A DNA stretch of 64,000 nucleotides from Rhizobiaceae bacterium (GTDB taxonomy: Bacteria; Pseudomonadota; Alphaproteobacteria; Rhizobiales; Rhizobiaceae): positions 62,001-126,000 of the forward strand of contig JAHBYU010000001.1 in the NCBI GenBank assembly GCA_019635775.1, read 5' to 3'. The translations under genes and the position numbers were made by a program. The notes under the pieces were generated by a model that was not told the DNA's origin, did no database searches, and saw nothing but the letters and a program-made list of their open reading frames with translations. Positions 17,523 through 27,066 of the stretch are shown piece after piece; the first letter of the stretch is position 1; the number at the start of each line of letters is the position of its first letter.

Positions 17523-18413
17523 CTACTGCTGCAACGTGGAACGCAACAGCGTCTCCCGCGCGGATCCGAGATGCGCCCGACAGGCGAGTTCGACGATGGA
17601 AATATTGCGGCTGAAAAGCGCGTCGATATAGGTCAGGTGTTCGCGAATCGCGACTTCGTTACGTTGCCGCTCGTCCTGCTTGTTCCACTGATAATGGAAA
17701 TGGAAGATCACGGTGATGATATCGTAGAAGCTGTCGATGAAGCGGTTCGGTGCGGCCGAACTGACGAGCCTGTGAAAACGGCTGTCGAGATCGGAGAAAT
17801 CGTGAAAGCGCGTCTCGATATCGTCCAGCAGTTGCAGGTGCTCACGCTGGATGGCCTCGAGCTGTGCCCAGTGTGGTGAATCGTCGGGCAGCGCGGCAAG
17901 CGCCCGAGCGGAGCGCAACTCGAACATCTCCCTGATCTCGAACAGTTCCAGGGCGAAGCTGGTGGTGAAGCCCTTGAAGACCCAGCCGGAGTTCGGGCGC
18001 TTCTCGATAAGCCCGAAACGCTGAAAGCGGTTCAGGAATTCGCGGATGCCGGTGGTCGCCACGCCAAACTTCCGTGCAAGCTCGAGTTCGTTGATAGCCG
18101 TGCCGGGGCGCGCATTGTCGCGCAGCAACCATTCCATGAAACGCTCCTCGACCTGCGCGGCCATTGGGATCGTCTCGGAATGAGGAAAGGGCCGCATCGT
18201 CTCGCGGGCCGCGGTGACCATGCGCTCGCGGCCCGAGCCGGAAACGATCCCCTGCGTCTCCAGCGCCGAGATCACTTTCCTGACGGTCGTGCGGCTCACA
18301 CCAAGCCGCGCTCCAAGCGTGTTTTCCGAAGGCAGCGGGGCACCGCAGGGAATGCGCGACACCAGATCCAGCGCATCGTTGAATGCCCGCTTGAAGACAG
18401 TATCCGTTTTCAT
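17523..18413 (-). CDS. GntR-family transcriptional regulator of the adjacent sugar transporter
   Basis: A 296-residue regulator. An N-terminal winged helix (PLPSENTLGARLGVSRTTVRKVISALETQGIV, about residues 22-55) is followed by a second helix-turn-helix-like stretch (ELARKFGVATTGIREFLNRFQRFGLI, about 110-140). The C-terminal FCD-like helical effector domain has EIREMFELRSARALAAL. Two DNA-binding-like segments in one chain is unusual for GntR. ATG 18413 with a GAGGG site is preferred over the longer open frame from 18518. It is divergent from the sugar ABC permease gene and presumably responds to that transporter's sugar. Confidence 0.85.
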   Translation of the reverse strand: MKTDTVFKRAFNDALDLVSRIPCGAPLPSENTLGARLGVSRTTVRKVISALETQGIVSGSGRERMVTAARETMRPFPHSETIPMAAQVEERFMEWLLRDNARPGTAINELELARKFGVATTGIREFLNRFQRFGLIEKRPNSGWVFKGFTTSFALELFEIREMFELRSARALAALPDDSPHWAQLEAIQREHLQLLDDIETRFHDFSDLDSRFHRLVSSAAPNRFIDSFYDIITVIFHFHYQWNKQDERQRNEVAIREHLTYIDALFSRNISIVELACRAHLGSARETLLRSTLQQ

Positions 18414-18487
18414 AGCGCCCTCAGAATACAAAAAAACCTGTCCTTTAATCCATAAAATACAATTTGACGCAACGGCATAGATTGATC

Positions 18488-18502
18488 TTTCTCTATAAGA
18501 AA
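18488..18502. promoter_or_regulatory. Inverted repeat between gntR-type gene and permease gene (operator candidate)
   Basis: TTTCT and AGAAA arms flank CTATA in the 119-base divergent region, upstream of the permease ribosome site. The position suits a regulator-binding site for the GntR protein, but the arms are only five bases long. Confidence 0.3.
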
Positions 18503-18532
18503 CAATCAACAGAACCAAGGGAGGCTATCCGG

Positions 18533-19591
18533 GTGCTTGATACTGCGAGGCAGCGGGACGTTTCGTCCGGCGCCCCGGCGTCGGGTCGCACGCCTTCGGG
18601 GGCGAAGATATCCGCCGTGACCGTTGGCCTGAAAATGCTCAATTTCGGACCATTGCTGATCCTCGCGGTGCTGGTGGCGGTTTTCGCCCTGCTGACACCA
18701 AATTTCCTGAAGCCGGGAAACCTGAGCAACATCCTTGCCCAGACAGCGGTGATCGCCATTGTCGCGATGGGGCAGCAACTGGTCATCCTCACCCGGGGGA
18801 TCGACCTGTCGGTGGGCGCAAACCTCGCCCTTGCGACGGTGGTGGGTGGACTTGTCTTCCGCGCTACCGATGGCTCCGGCTTCATGGTCATCCTGGCGAT
18901 GCTTCTAGCGGGGACGGTGGTGGGCCTAATCAACGGTCTGGTTTTCGTCTTTGGACGCTTGCCGCATCCTTTCATCATCACGCTGGCGACGCTCAGCATC
19001 TGCCGCGGTCTAGCTCTCCAGTTCTCGATCAACAACACGACGATGCGCGGCATGCCAGACGTGGTTCTGGTACTCGGCCAGACCTCGGCGTTCGGCGTCC
19101 CAAACTCGTTCTACGTCGTTCTCGGCATGGCGCTCATCGTCCTCGTGATGACGAAATACATGGTCTGGGGACGCTGGACCTACGCGGTCGGAGGCAATCC
19201 GAAGGCGGCCGTCGAAATGGGCGTTTCCGTCAAATGGGTCCTCGTGTCGACCTACGCCTTTGCCGGCCTTTGCGCCGGGATCGGGGCGGTGGTGCTGTCG
19301 GGACGCACAGGGGCGAGCTCGCCGCTCTACGGAACTCTGCTCGAACTGGACACGATCGCCGCCGTCATCATCGGCGGGGCAAGCTTTCTCGGTGGACGCG
19401 GGCACATAGGGCACGCGCTGATCGGCGCACTGATGATCGGCGTCATCCGCAACGCGCTGAACCTGCTCAACGTCGGGGTTTTTTATCAGATGATTGCCAT
19501 CGGCGTTATCATTGTCGTTGCCGTGGAGGCCGACGTTCTGCGCAGCTATCTGGAAGGGCGCGCGCGCAACCAGGCAGCGAGGGCGCAATGA
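18533..19591 (+). CDS. Sugar ABC transporter permease (RbsC/FrcC type)
   Basis: A 352-residue membrane protein with eight to ten hydrophobic helices. The family signature MGQQLVILTRGIDLSVGANLAL falls near residues 80-100, and the EAA-like cytoplasmic loop region GGNPKAAVEMGVSVKW near 220. This is the permease type that imports pentoses or hexoses. A GTG at 18533, nine bases after AAGGGAGG, is the best start; an upstream extension to 18464 has no ribosome site. Its stop overlaps the ATPase gene by four bases. Confidence 0.9.
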   Translation: MLDTARQRDVSSGAPASGRTPSGAKISAVTVGLKMLNFGPLLILAVLVAVFALLTPNFLKPGNLSNILAQTAVIAIVAMGQQLVILTRGIDLSVGANLALATVVGGLVFRATDGSGFMVILAMLLAGTVVGLINGLVFVFGRLPHPFIITLATLSICRGLALQFSINNTTMRGMPDVVLVLGQTSAFGVPNSFYVVLGMALIVLVMTKYMVWGRWTYAVGGNPKAAVEMGVSVKWVLVSTYAFAGLCAGIGAVVLSGRTGASSPLYGTLLELDTIAAVIIGGASFLGGRGHIGHALIGALMIGVIRNALNLLNVGVFYQMIAIGVIIVVAVEADVLRSYLEGRARNQAARAQ

Positions 19592-20349
19592 GCGCGGCGG
19601 CGATCCCCGCACTATCGGTGCGCGACGCGCACAAGCGTTTTGGCGCAGTGCATGCCCTCAAGGGTGTCAGCCTGGACGCCTTTCGCGGCCAGGTTCTGGC
19701 GCTGCTGGGCGACAACGGCGCGGGCAAGTCGACCCTTGTGCGTTGCATCAGCGGGGTGCATGCGCTGGACGAAGGCGAACTACTGCTCGATGGAGAGGCC
19801 GTTTCGCTCTCGACGCCGGCACAGGCGCGCCGTGCCGGGATCGAGACCGTCTACCAGGACCTCGCGCTGTTCGACAATCTGACGCCTGCGCAGAACTTCT
19901 ACTGTGGCAGGGAGATATCCTTTCCAAAATGGTTGCCGCGTCCCCTGCGGTTCCTGAACGCGCCCGCGATGGATCGGGAGGCGGCGTCGGTCATCGACAG
20001 GCTGAAGGTCAGGCTTCCAAAGTTCGACGCGCCCGTGGCGCTCATGTCGGGCGGCCAGCGGCAGGCCATCGCCGTTGCCCGCGCGACCGTCTTCGCGCGC
20101 AACGTGGTGATCCTCGACGAGCCGACGGCTGCGCTCGGCCTGCGGGAGTCTCGCAAGGTGCTCGATCTTGTCCACCAGCTTCGCGACGAGGGCAACGCGG
20201 TGATCCTCATCACCCACAACATGGAACACGTCATTGAGCTGGCCGATCGCGCGGTCGTCCTGCGGCAGGGGCAAAAGGTCGGAGAGCTCAAGCCCGATCG
20301 CGCCAACCAGCAGGAACTGGTGTCGATGATCGTGGGCGCGGAAGGCTGA
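19588..20349 (+). CDS. Sugar ABC transporter ATP-binding protein (FrcA type)
   Basis: A 253-residue single-domain ATPase with Walker A GDNGAGKST (41-49), signature MSGGQRQAIAVARA near 151-164 and Walker B VILDEPTAALG. It is about half the length of RbsA-type tandem ATPases, so like FrcA it must work as a homodimer on the permease. The ATG overlaps the permease stop. A long open frame to the left in the same register is an artefact, antisense-free but overlapping the permease. Confidence 0.93.
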   Translation: MSAAAIPALSVRDAHKRFGAVHALKGVSLDAFRGQVLALLGDNGAGKSTLVRCISGVHALDEGELLLDGEAVSLSTPAQARRAGIETVYQDLALFDNLTPAQNFYCGREISFPKWLPRPLRFLNAPAMDREAASVIDRLKVRLPKFDAPVALMSGGQRQAIAVARATVFARNVVILDEPTAALGLRESRKVLDLVHQLRDEGNAVILITHNMEHVIELADRAVVLRQGQKVGELKPDRANQQELVSMIVGAEG

Positions 20350-20426
20350 AGGTTTCGTCTTCCCACCAGGAAGGCGGAGGGAGGTCGCTCAAGGGGAGCG
20401 ACTGCAAACAGAGGGAGGAGAGTGCA

Positions 20427-21341
20427 GTGAGGTTGCTCAAACTATTCGCGGGAGCGGGTTTTGCCTTTGCGATCACGATGCCCGCATCCGCAGCCGATGC
20501 CGTCAAGATCGGCTTCATAACCAAGTTCCCGGTCCCGTTCTTCGCAACCATGGAGAACGCGGCAAAGGAGTATGCAGCCGCCAATCCGGGCATTGAGCTC
20601 GTGTTCGGGCAGGGCACTTCCGCCACAGATATCGAGGGGCAGATTGCCCATATCGAGTCCATGGTGACGCAAGGCGTCCAGGGCATCGCCATCACACCCG
20701 TCGATCCCACCGTTGCAACGGCGCTCGACAAAGCGGTGGCCAGCGGTGTCAAGGTGGTCTTGATGGACAACGACATCCCCGGCTGGACCGGCCGGACGGC
20801 GCTTGCCACGACGGACAACTTCGCTGCCGGAAAGATCGCGGGCGGCTATCTGAAGAGCGTGCTCAAGAGCGGCGACAAGATGGGCATTCTGGAAGGGGTG
20901 CCTGGCGTTCCGTCGCTGGATGATCGCGTCAAGGGAATGCAGGAGGGTCTAGCCGGCGTGGATGTGCAGGTCGTCGGGCAGGGCGCGACGGACTGCACCG
21001 AGGAAAAGGGAATCAGCGTTGCGGAGGATATTCTCACCGCCAACCCCGACCTGAAGGCGATCTACTCGGCTTGCGGGCCGCCGGCGGCCGGCGCGGCGCA
21101 GGCGATCAAGAATGCCGGCAAGGCCGGTGAGGTCATCCTCGTCGGCTTCGACTTCTGCTGCGGCGAGGCCGAGGCGCTGGAAGCCGGCATCGAGAATGCG
21201 ACGGTGGCGCAGTTCCCTACCAAGATGGCTTCGCTCGGCGTCGATGCGCTGGTGAAGGCAATCAAGGGTGAGAAGGTAGAGTCTCTTATCGATTCCGGTG
21301 CGGCACTTGTGACCAAGGACAACATGGCCGAATTTCAGTAA
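20427..21341 (+). CDS. Periplasmic sugar-binding protein of the ABC importer
   Basis: A 304-residue periplasmic binding protein of the ribose/galactose type. A signal peptide of about 22 residues (MRLLKLFAGAGFAFAITMPASA) is followed by VKIGFITKFPVPFFATMENAAKEYA, which is the strand-helix start of lobe one. The PVDPTVATALDKAVASGVKVV and TDNFAAGKIAGGYL segments are also typical. The GTG start at 20427 sits after GGGAGGAG. Coming third in the operon, unlike many systems where it is first, it is followed by a strong hairpin that may stabilise its message. Confidence 0.93.
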   Translation: MRLLKLFAGAGFAFAITMPASAADAVKIGFITKFPVPFFATMENAAKEYAAANPGIELVFGQGTSATDIEGQIAHIESMVTQGVQGIAITPVDPTVATALDKAVASGVKVVLMDNDIPGWTGRTALATTDNFAAGKIAGGYLKSVLKSGDKMGILEGVPGVPSLDDRVKGMQEGLAGVDVQVVGQGATDCTEEKGISVAEDILTANPDLKAIYSACGPPAAGAAQAIKNAGKAGEVILVGFDFCCGEAEALEAGIENATVAQFPTKMASLGVDALVKAIKGEKVESLIDSGAALVTKDNMAEFQ

Positions 21342-21358
21342 GACAACGCATTGAGACA

Positions 21359-21379
21359 GGGCCGGCGTCATGCCGGCCC
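21359..21379 (+). repeat. GC-rich hairpin between binding-protein and dehydrogenase genes
   Basis: GGGCCGGC pairs perfectly with GCCGGCCC around a five-base loop. There is no T-run after it, so it is unlikely to be a full intrinsic terminator. It is placed as expected for an mRNA-stabilising or processing hairpin that keeps binding-protein expression higher than downstream genes. Confidence 0.6.
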
Positions 21380-21425
21380 GGTCCTGTGCGGGCTGAGCAG
21401 CCCTTTCCAGAATGAAGGATCAGGC

Positions 21426-22445
21426 GTGCATTCCTTTGAAGCCCTCGTATGCGTCGAACCGGGAAAGCTGCGGCTGGAACAGCGGCATGCGGAGCGCACG
21501 GATCCTGCCAAAGTTCTGGTTCGTCCCCGCAGGGTCGGCATATGCGGCACCGACTATCATATCTACGAGGGCAAGCATCCGTTCCTGCAGTATCCACGCG
21601 TAATGGGCCATGAACTCAGCGTGGAGGTGCTTGAAGCGCCCGCCGGTTCAAACATACTGCCGGGCCAGATTTTCGCGGTGAACCCCTATCTTTCGTGTGG
21701 CGAGTGTATCGCCTGCCGGCGGGGCAAACCCAACTGTTGCGTCAAGATATCGGTACTCGGCGTGCATCAGGATGGCGGCATGGGCAACCTGCTCAGCATT
21801 CCGCCGGGCAACCTGATCGCCGCTGACGGACTGACGCTGGACCAGTGTGCGGCGGTCGAGTTCCTGGCCATCGGCGCTCACGCGGTGAGGCGCGGCGGCG
21901 TGATGGCGGGAGACCGCGTTCTGGTCGTGGGCGGCGGTCCCATCGGGCTTGGAGTCGCGATATTCGCCAAGCGGGCAGGAGGCACGGTCGCAGTTCTCGA
22001 CCGTGAAGCCGAGCGAGCGCAGTCGGCAGGCGCGATTGTCGGCTTACAGGCGTTCACCGGCGACGAAGCCGGCCTCACGAACATGGCCGCCTTCGCGGCG
22101 AACGAGGGCTACGATGTCGTCTTCGATGCCACGGGAAGCCCTCCCGCGATGGAGAAGGGCTTCGACCATGTCGCGCACGGCGGACGCTACGTGCTCGTCA
22201 GCGTTGTAAAGGAACCGATCACCTTCATGGATCCGGATTTCCATCGCAAGGAGATGACGCTTCTGGGAAGCCGCAATGCGACCGCCCAGGACTTCGAGAC
22301 CGTGGTGGCCGCGATCAAGGATGGCACTGCCCCCGTCGACAGGCTGATCACCCATCGCACGGATCTCGCTGGAGCGGTCACCGACCTGCCGCGTTGGGCT
22401 ACGCAAAAGACCGGATTGATCAAGGCGGTCATCGAGATCGCCTGA
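21426..22445 (+). CDS. Zinc-dependent alcohol dehydrogenase family protein (polyol/sugar-acid type)
   Basis: A 339-residue medium-chain dehydrogenase. Catalytic zinc residues are C40 (ICGTDYH) and the GHE at 61-63. The structural zinc lobe is C91-x2-C94-x2-C97-x6-C104, and a VVGGGPIGLG nucleotide loop lies near 170. The ICGTDYHIYEGKHPFLQYPRVMGHE stretch resembles E. coli RspB and the L-galactonate 5-dehydrogenase (LgoD). A sugar-acid or polyol oxidation linked to the upstream importer is therefore likely. GTG 21426 with AAGGA at seven bases is chosen over the upstream frame. The precise substrate is not known. Confidence 0.88.
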   Translation: MHSFEALVCVEPGKLRLEQRHAERTDPAKVLVRPRRVGICGTDYHIYEGKHPFLQYPRVMGHELSVEVLEAPAGSNILPGQIFAVNPYLSCGECIACRRGKPNCCVKISVLGVHQDGGMGNLLSIPPGNLIAADGLTLDQCAAVEFLAIGAHAVRRGGVMAGDRVLVVGGGPIGLGVAIFAKRAGGTVAVLDREAERAQSAGAIVGLQAFTGDEAGLTNMAAFAANEGYDVVFDATGSPPAMEKGFDHVAHGGRYVLVSVVKEPITFMDPDFHRKEMTLLGSRNATAQDFETVVAAIKDGTAPVDRLITHRTDLAGAVTDLPRWATQKTGLIKAVIEIA

Positions 22446-22450
22446 TGGGA

Positions 22451-22477
22451 CGGTGCGGCTCACAGGGTGACGCACCG
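22451..22477. terminator. Convergent hairpin between dehydrogenase and ychF
   Basis: CGGTGCG and CGCACCG arms enclose a further TCAC/GTGA pairing around an AGG loop, an 11-pair structure with one bulge. It lies between the stops of convergent genes. A U-tract is lacking on both sides, so termination strength is uncertain. Confidence 0.5.
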
Positions 22478-22497
22478 ATGCCGGGGGCAGCTCGGAA

Positions 22498-23601
22498 TCA
22501 GGTGTTGAACTTGAAAAGCATGACGTCACCGTCCTGCACGATATATTCCTTGCCTTCGTCACGCGCCTTGCCGGCTTCCTTGGCGGCCACTTCGCCGCCC
22601 AGGGTGACGAAGTCGTTGTAGGCGATCGTCTGCGCCCGGATGAACCCCCGCTCGAAATCGGTGTGGATGACGCCGGCTGCCTGTGGAGCCTTCGTACCCT
22701 TCACGATCGTCCAGGCGCGCGTCTCCTTTGGTCCCGCAGTGAAGTAGGTTATGAGGTGGAGAAGTTCGTAGCCGGCGCGGATGAGCTTGTCCAAGCCGGG
22801 CTCGTCAAGCCCCATCGACGCCAGGAACTCCATCTCCTCGTCATCGGGAAGCTGTGCAACCTCGGCTTCGATGGCGGCCGATATCACGACCACGCTCGCG
22901 CCTTGCGCCTCGGCCATTTTCTCGACCGCCTTCGTGTGCTCGTTGCCGGTTGCCGCGTCCTTTTCCGCGACGTTGCATACGTAGAGCACCGGGTGAGCGG
23001 TGAGCAGGTTCAGTCCCTGAAGGATGCGCAGGTCTTCGGCAGCTATCCCTTTCAGCAAAACGCGCGCCGGCTTGCCGTCCTGCAGCAGGGCCAGCGCCTG
23101 TTCCATCATGGGGAGGACAGTCAGCGACTCCTTGTCCTTCGCCTGTGCGCGCTTGCGAACGTTGACGATGCGACGCTCCAGGCTCTCCAGGTCGGACAGC
23201 ATCAGTTCGGTTTCGACCGTGTCTGCGTCGGCGACAGGATCGATCCGGCCCTCGACATGGGTGATATCGTCATCCTCGAAGCAGCGCAGAACATGCACGA
23301 TAGCATCCACCTCGCGGATGTTGGCCAGAAACTGATTGCCCAGTCCCTCGCCCTTCGAAGCGCCGCGCACGAGGCCGGCGATATCGACGAAGGAGATACG
23401 GGTCGGGATGATCTCCTTGGAGCCGGCGATCTCCGCAATCTTCTTCATGCGCGGATCAGGAACGGCGACCTCGCCCGTGTTCGGCTCGATGGTGCAGAAC
23501 GGATAGTTGGCCGCCTGCGCGGCGGCGGTGCGCGTCAGCGCATTGAAAAGCGTCGACTTGCCAACGTTGGGCAGCCCAACGATGCCGCATTTGAAACCCA
23601 T
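22498..23601 (-). CDS. ychF: Redox-regulated ribosome-binding ATPase YchF
   Basis: A 367-residue Obg-family P-loop protein. It begins [23 protein letters not shown] with the G1 loop at 9-17, followed by [12 protein letters not shown] (switch I), a coiled insert, and a C-terminal TGS domain ([20 protein letters not shown] onward). YchF/Ola1 proteins prefer ATP over GTP and associate with ribosomes under stress. It is the last gene of the prs-rplY-pth-ychF series on the minus strand, an order well known in this bacterial class. Confidence 0.97.
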   Translation of the reverse strand: MGFKCGIVGLPNVGKSTLFNALTRTAAAQAANYPFCTIEPNTGEVAVPDPRMKKIAEIAGSKEIIPTRISFVDIAGLVRGASKGEGLGNQFLANIREVDAIVHVLRCFEDDDITHVEGRIDPVADADTVETELMLSDLESLERRIVNVRKRAQAKDKESLTVLPMMEQALALLQDGKPARVLLKGIAAEDLRILQGLNLLTAHPVLYVCNVAEKDAATGNEHTKAVEKMAEAQGASVVVISAAIEAEVAQLPDDEEMEFLASMGLDEPGLDKLIRAGYELLHLITYFTAGPKETRAWTIVKGTKAPQAAGVIHTDFERGFIRAQTIAYNDFVTLGGEVAAKEAGKARDEGKEYIVQDGDVMLFKFNT

Positions 23602-23711
23602 GATAACGGTCCTATCGGGAGATCAGAATTTGCTCAGGGCTATGGGCGAAAGGATCAACGATCGTCAAGCCCTTGTGCCCGCGCATGGGGCGGGCTCGGA
23701 GCCCGACGCCC

Positions 23712-24446
23712 TCAGGTTTCGCCTTTTCCGAGAAGTTTCTTCAACATCGCGGCCATGGGGCTGGCTTCGGGCACCTTAACTGAAGGCTGCTGCGGCCTCG
23801 CCTGGCGGATGTGGCTCTGACCTTTAGGCTTCGGGCTTTTGGGGGGTGGACGATCATCGTCGCCGGTTGGCTGAAGCTTATCGCGCAGCGTGAGCGTTAT
23901 CCGGTTCATAAACCCGTTGTCATCGCCCGCTGCCACCAAATCCGCGTTGTCGGCGATGGCGTAGAGCAGCACGTCGAGCCACTCACGGTCGGATTTGGAG
24001 AAATCCCCGAGAACATGGCCATGCACCATTTCCCTTGCTCCGGGATGGCCCACGCCGATGCGCACGCGGCGGTATTCCTTGCCGATGTGCTGGTCGAGCG
24101 AACGGATGCCGTTGTGGCCGGCAGAACCGCCACCGACCTTTACCCGGACTTTGCCGCCAGGCAGTTCAATCTCGTCGTAGAAGACCGTGACGGCGGACGG
24201 ATCAAGCTTGTAGAAGCGCAGAGCCTCGCCGACAGACTGGCCGGAGAGGTTCATGAAGGTCTGCGGCTTGACCAGCAGAACCTTGTTGTTGCCGATGCGG
24301 CCTTCCGCGATTTCAGCCTGGAACTTCCTTGTCCAGGGCGAAAAGGAATGGCGGCGGGCAATTGCGTCCGCCGCCATGAAGCCGACATTGTGCCGGTTGT
24401 TCTGGTATTTCGCGCCCGGATTGCCGAGACCTGCAAAGAGCAGCAT
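23712..24446 (-). CDS. pth: Peptidyl-tRNA hydrolase
   Basis: A 244-residue enzyme with the bacterial Pth core: GLGNPG near residues 6-11, catalytic His19 in NNRHNVGF, and the [17 protein letters not shown] segment in the middle. It recycles peptidyl-tRNAs released early from ribosomes. The chain exceeds the usual ~195 residues by about 50. The extra C-terminal tail is Pro/Lys/Gln-rich ([14 protein letters not shown]) and ends in [13 protein letters not shown], a basic extension often seen in Rhizobiales. It lies 23 bases downstream of rplY and is cotranscribed with it. Confidence 0.97.
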   Translation of the reverse strand: MLLFAGLGNPGAKYQNNRHNVGFMAADAIARRHSFSPWTRKFQAEIAEGRIGNNKVLLVKPQTFMNLSGQSVGEALRFYKLDPSAVTVFYDEIELPGGKVRVKVGGGSAGHNGIRSLDQHIGKEYRRVRIGVGHPGAREMVHGHVLGDFSKSDREWLDVLLYAIADNADLVAAGDDNGFMNRITLTLRDKLQPTGDDDRPPPKSPKPKGQSHIRQARPQQPSVKVPEASPMAAMLKKLLGKGET

Positions 24447-24469
24447 CGGTATGGCCTCCGGGCCCGGAA

Positions 24470-25096
24470 CTACTTGGTTTCTTCGGCTTCCGGAGCAGCC
24501 GTCGAAGCTGCATCGTCTTCGGACTTCGCTGCCGCCGAACCGGCAATGGTGGCGATGGTGAAGTCACGGTCGGAGATTACGGGACGCGCACCAGCCGGGA
24601 GCTTCACCGCGGAGATATGGATCGATTCACCGATTTCCGTTCCTTCCAGATCGACCGTGATCGAGTCCGGAATCGCATTGGCCGGGCAGTGGAACTCGAC
24701 CTCGTGACGAACGATGTTGAGCACCCCGCCGCGCTTGATGCCCGGCGACTTGTCTTCGTTGATGAAGTGCACCGGCACGTTGACGTTGACCTCGGTGTCC
24801 TTGCCGACACGGAGGAAGTCGACATGCATCGGGCTGTCGCTGACCGGATCGAGCTGGAAATCCTTCGGGAGGACCTGAATCTTCTTGCCGCCGACATCGA
24901 TCGTCGCGATCGTTGTCAGGAAGCCGCCTCCGTGGATCTTGTAGTAGATATCCTTCCAGGACAGGGCTATTGCCAGGGGAGGCTGTTTGTCGCCGTAGAT
25001 GACGGCTGGTATCTGGCCATTGCGGCGAACTGCACGGGCGGACCCCTTACCGACCTGTTCGCGCGCTTCGGCCTTGAGCTCGTAAGTGTTGCTCAT
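24470..25096 (-). CDS. rplY: 50S ribosomal protein L25 / general stress protein Ctc
   Basis: A 208-residue CTC-type L25: an N-terminal 5S-rRNA-binding domain ([30 protein letters not shown]) followed by the TL5-like C-terminal domain, then an acidic Ala/Glu-rich tail ([20 protein letters not shown]). The ATG at 25096 has an AAGGAA site, and the longer in-frame extension to 25204 is rejected. The gene heads the rplY-pth-ychF group, downstream of prs with a 250-base spacer that contains a palindromic repeat. Confidence 0.96.
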   Translation of the reverse strand: MSNTYELKAEAREQVGKGSARAVRRNGQIPAVIYGDKQPPLAIALSWKDIYYKIHGGGFLTTIATIDVGGKKIQVLPKDFQLDPVSDSPMHVDFLRVGKDTEVNVNVPVHFINEDKSPGIKRGGVLNIVRHEVEFHCPANAIPDSITVDLEGTEIGESIHISAVKLPAGARPVISDRDFTIATIAGSAAAKSEDDAASTAAPEAEETK

Positions 25097-25174
25097 GGCA
25101 TTTCCTTTCGCGTTGCTGGAGCATTTCCGGTTTTCGCCGTGCGAATGCCGAAAATGTCGAAAGCCGCGATTTCC

Positions 25175-25240
25175 GCATGATCTAATCCGAAAACCGGATT
25201 CCACTGTTCGCCTGCGCGGTCCTGTGGTTCTGGATCATGC
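25175..25240. repeat. Rhizobial-type palindromic intergenic repeat
   Basis: Outer arms GCATGATC (25175-25182) and GATCATGC (25233-25240) bracket the inner hairpin AATCCG-AAAAC-CGGATT (25184-25200). The outer arms and the AAAACCGG core are the pattern of short mosaic repeats scattered between Rhizobiales genes. A related degenerate stretch (CATTTCCGGTTTTCG ... GAAAATG) lies just to the left, from about 25113. It is located between prs and rplY. Confidence 0.7.
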
Positions 25241-25348
25241 GAGCCGCAGCTCTCATCCGCGTTGCCTCCAAGGGTGTCTACGCGGGTGGCGGTCCTATAG
25301 CGGAAGGCGTTGTGGAGCGCAATATGGACGCAGAGTGCCTTGCGGCCG

Positions 25349-26284
25349 TCAGTCGAAGAGGCTGGAAACCGATTCTTCCGTCGCCGTGCGGGAGATGGCC
25401 TCTCCAATGAGGTCGGCGATCGACACGACGCGGATATTCGCCGTAGCATCGACACCGGAAGTGGGCTGTATGGAGTCCGTGATGACGAGTTCCTGAAGCT
25501 TGGAACCGGCGATGCGGGCTACCGCGCCACCAGACAGTACTCCGTGCGTGATATAGGCGGTAACGCTGGTGGCTCCGTTGGCCAGTAGCGCGTCCGCGGC
25601 GTTGCAGAGCGTACCACCGGAATCCACGATGTCGTCGATCAGGATGCAGTCCTTGCCGTGTACGTCGCCGATGATGTTCATCACCTCGGATTCGCCCGGC
25701 CGCTCGCGGCGCTTGTCGACGATCGCAAGCTGGGCGTCGAGGCGCTTGGCAAGCGCACGGGCGCGAACCACGCCGCCTACGTCCGGCGAAACGACCATGA
25801 CGTTGCCCAACTGCTTGTACTTGGCCTTGATGTCACGCGACATGACCGGGACGGAGAAGAGGTTGTCCGTCGGAATGTCGAAGAAACCCTGGATCTGTCC
25901 GGCATGCAGGTCGAGCGTGAGAACACGGTTTGCCCCGGCGCGGGCGATCATGTTGGCGACAAGCTTGGCCGAGATCGGCGTCCGGCCCGAAGCTCGACGA
26001 TCCTGCCGGGCATAACCGAAGTAAGGTATCACCGCCGTGATGCGCCGCGCCGAGGAGCGCATGAACGCATCGATCATGATGAGCAGTTCCATCAGGTGAT
26101 CGTTGGTCGGAAAGGACGTCGACTGCAGGATGAAGACATCCTCGCCGCGCACGTTTTCCTGGATTTCGACGAAAATCTCCTGATCCGCAAAGCGCCGGAC
26201 GCTGGCCTTGCCGATTGGCACGTTCAGGTATCGGGCTACGCCCCCGGCCAGAACCCGGTTGGAATTGCCGGCGAAAAGTTTCAT
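25349..26284 (-). CDS. prs: Ribose-phosphate pyrophosphokinase
   Basis: A 311-residue PRPP synthase of class I. The catalytic flexible-loop and RRI segments are present ([11 protein letters not shown] near residues 92-102), along with the PRPP loop [12 protein letters not shown] near 216-227 and [18 protein letters not shown]. The enzyme makes PRPP from ribose 5-phosphate and ATP for nucleotide, histidine and tryptophan synthesis. ATG 26284 gives MKLFAGNSN. It is the first gene of the leftward translation-related series. Confidence 0.97.
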   Translation of the reverse strand: MKLFAGNSNRVLAGGVARYLNVPIGKASVRRFADQEIFVEIQENVRGEDVFILQSTSFPTNDHLMELLIMIDAFMRSSARRITAVIPYFGYARQDRRASGRTPISAKLVANMIARAGANRVLTLDLHAGQIQGFFDIPTDNLFSVPVMSRDIKAKYKQLGNVMVVSPDVGGVVRARALAKRLDAQLAIVDKRRERPGESEVMNIIGDVHGKDCILIDDIVDSGGTLCNAADALLANGATSVTAYITHGVLSGGAVARIAGSKLQELVITDSIQPTSGVDATANIRVVSIADLIGEAISRTATEESVSSLFD

Positions 26285-26394
26285 GTAGCGCGTCTCGGCA
26301 GCGTTGCCTGGATGATGTTCGGGCTTTTAGCGGCAAGCGCCGTCATTGCAAGCGCCAGCGTCGAATTAATCCAAAGATTCGGTTTCCCGAACGC

Positions 26395-26964
26395 TCAGCC
26401 TGTACCGCCAGCGAGCCATGATGTGAGCTGCCCGACCGTGGAATCGGCTATCGCCTGCATGGTCGCGGGCGGGACCGACGCCCACCCTTCGCCCTGCCCA
26501 GCCGGCGCCTTCTGCTGGCCGTTGATGCGATGCAGCCGATTGCCGGTAGTGTCGTAAACATCCCAGACGTAGATGACCGTGGTCTGACCACCTTCGGTGA
26601 TCGTCGAAAAATATCCTTTCAGGACATGCGTCGCTGGCGAATCGGCACTGGCAAGCGTGATGCCACTTGCGCGGGCCCGCAGCGCAAGGCGTTGTGTCAG
26701 CGGCGCGGCGGTTTCGGCCGTCGCGCCCACAATCGGGTCGAAACGCAATCTTGTGCGCGCAGCGATACCTGGATTGAGCGGCGCAGACGCGGATGTCGAT
26801 GCCGTTTCGACAGGCAGACCCTGCGGCGTTTCGGCCTGAAGCACTCCCTGCGCCGGCGGGGAGGCGGCAACCGCGGAGGGTTCCAGCACGTCCTGAGTGT
26901 TGGAACAGGCCGACAGGACCGTCGCGGCAACGCACGGTCCGGCGAAGGCCAGCAGAAATCTCAT
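26395..26964 (-). CDS. Putative lipoprotein, conserved in Rhizobiales
   Basis: A 189-residue exported protein with a lipoprotein signal (MRFLLAFAGPCVAATVLSAC; lipobox LSAC, lipidated Cys20), then an Ala/Pro/Ser-rich linker to about residue 70. A C-terminal domain follows with LKGYFSTITEGGQTTVIYVWDVYDTTGNRLHRINGQ. I recognise no named domain. The C-terminal half looks like the small beta-rich lipoproteins found across Rhizobiales. It should sit in the inner or outer membrane facing the periplasm. Function unknown. Confidence 0.8.
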   Translation of the reverse strand: MRFLLAFAGPCVAATVLSACSNTQDVLEPSAVAASPPAQGVLQAETPQGLPVETASTSASAPLNPGIAARTRLRFDPIVGATAETAAPLTQRLALRARASGITLASADSPATHVLKGYFSTITEGGQTTVIYVWDVYDTTGNRLHRINGQQKAPAGQGEGWASVPPATMQAIADSTVGQLTSWLAGGTG

Positions 26965-27066
26965 GCTGCAGTGGTCCGCTTACGCAAGAACAAACCCTGA
27001 CACGTTATACGCTTCATGCAAACGGCCCAGAACTCCTGCTCCACAACCCGACGCCGACGGCTATCG

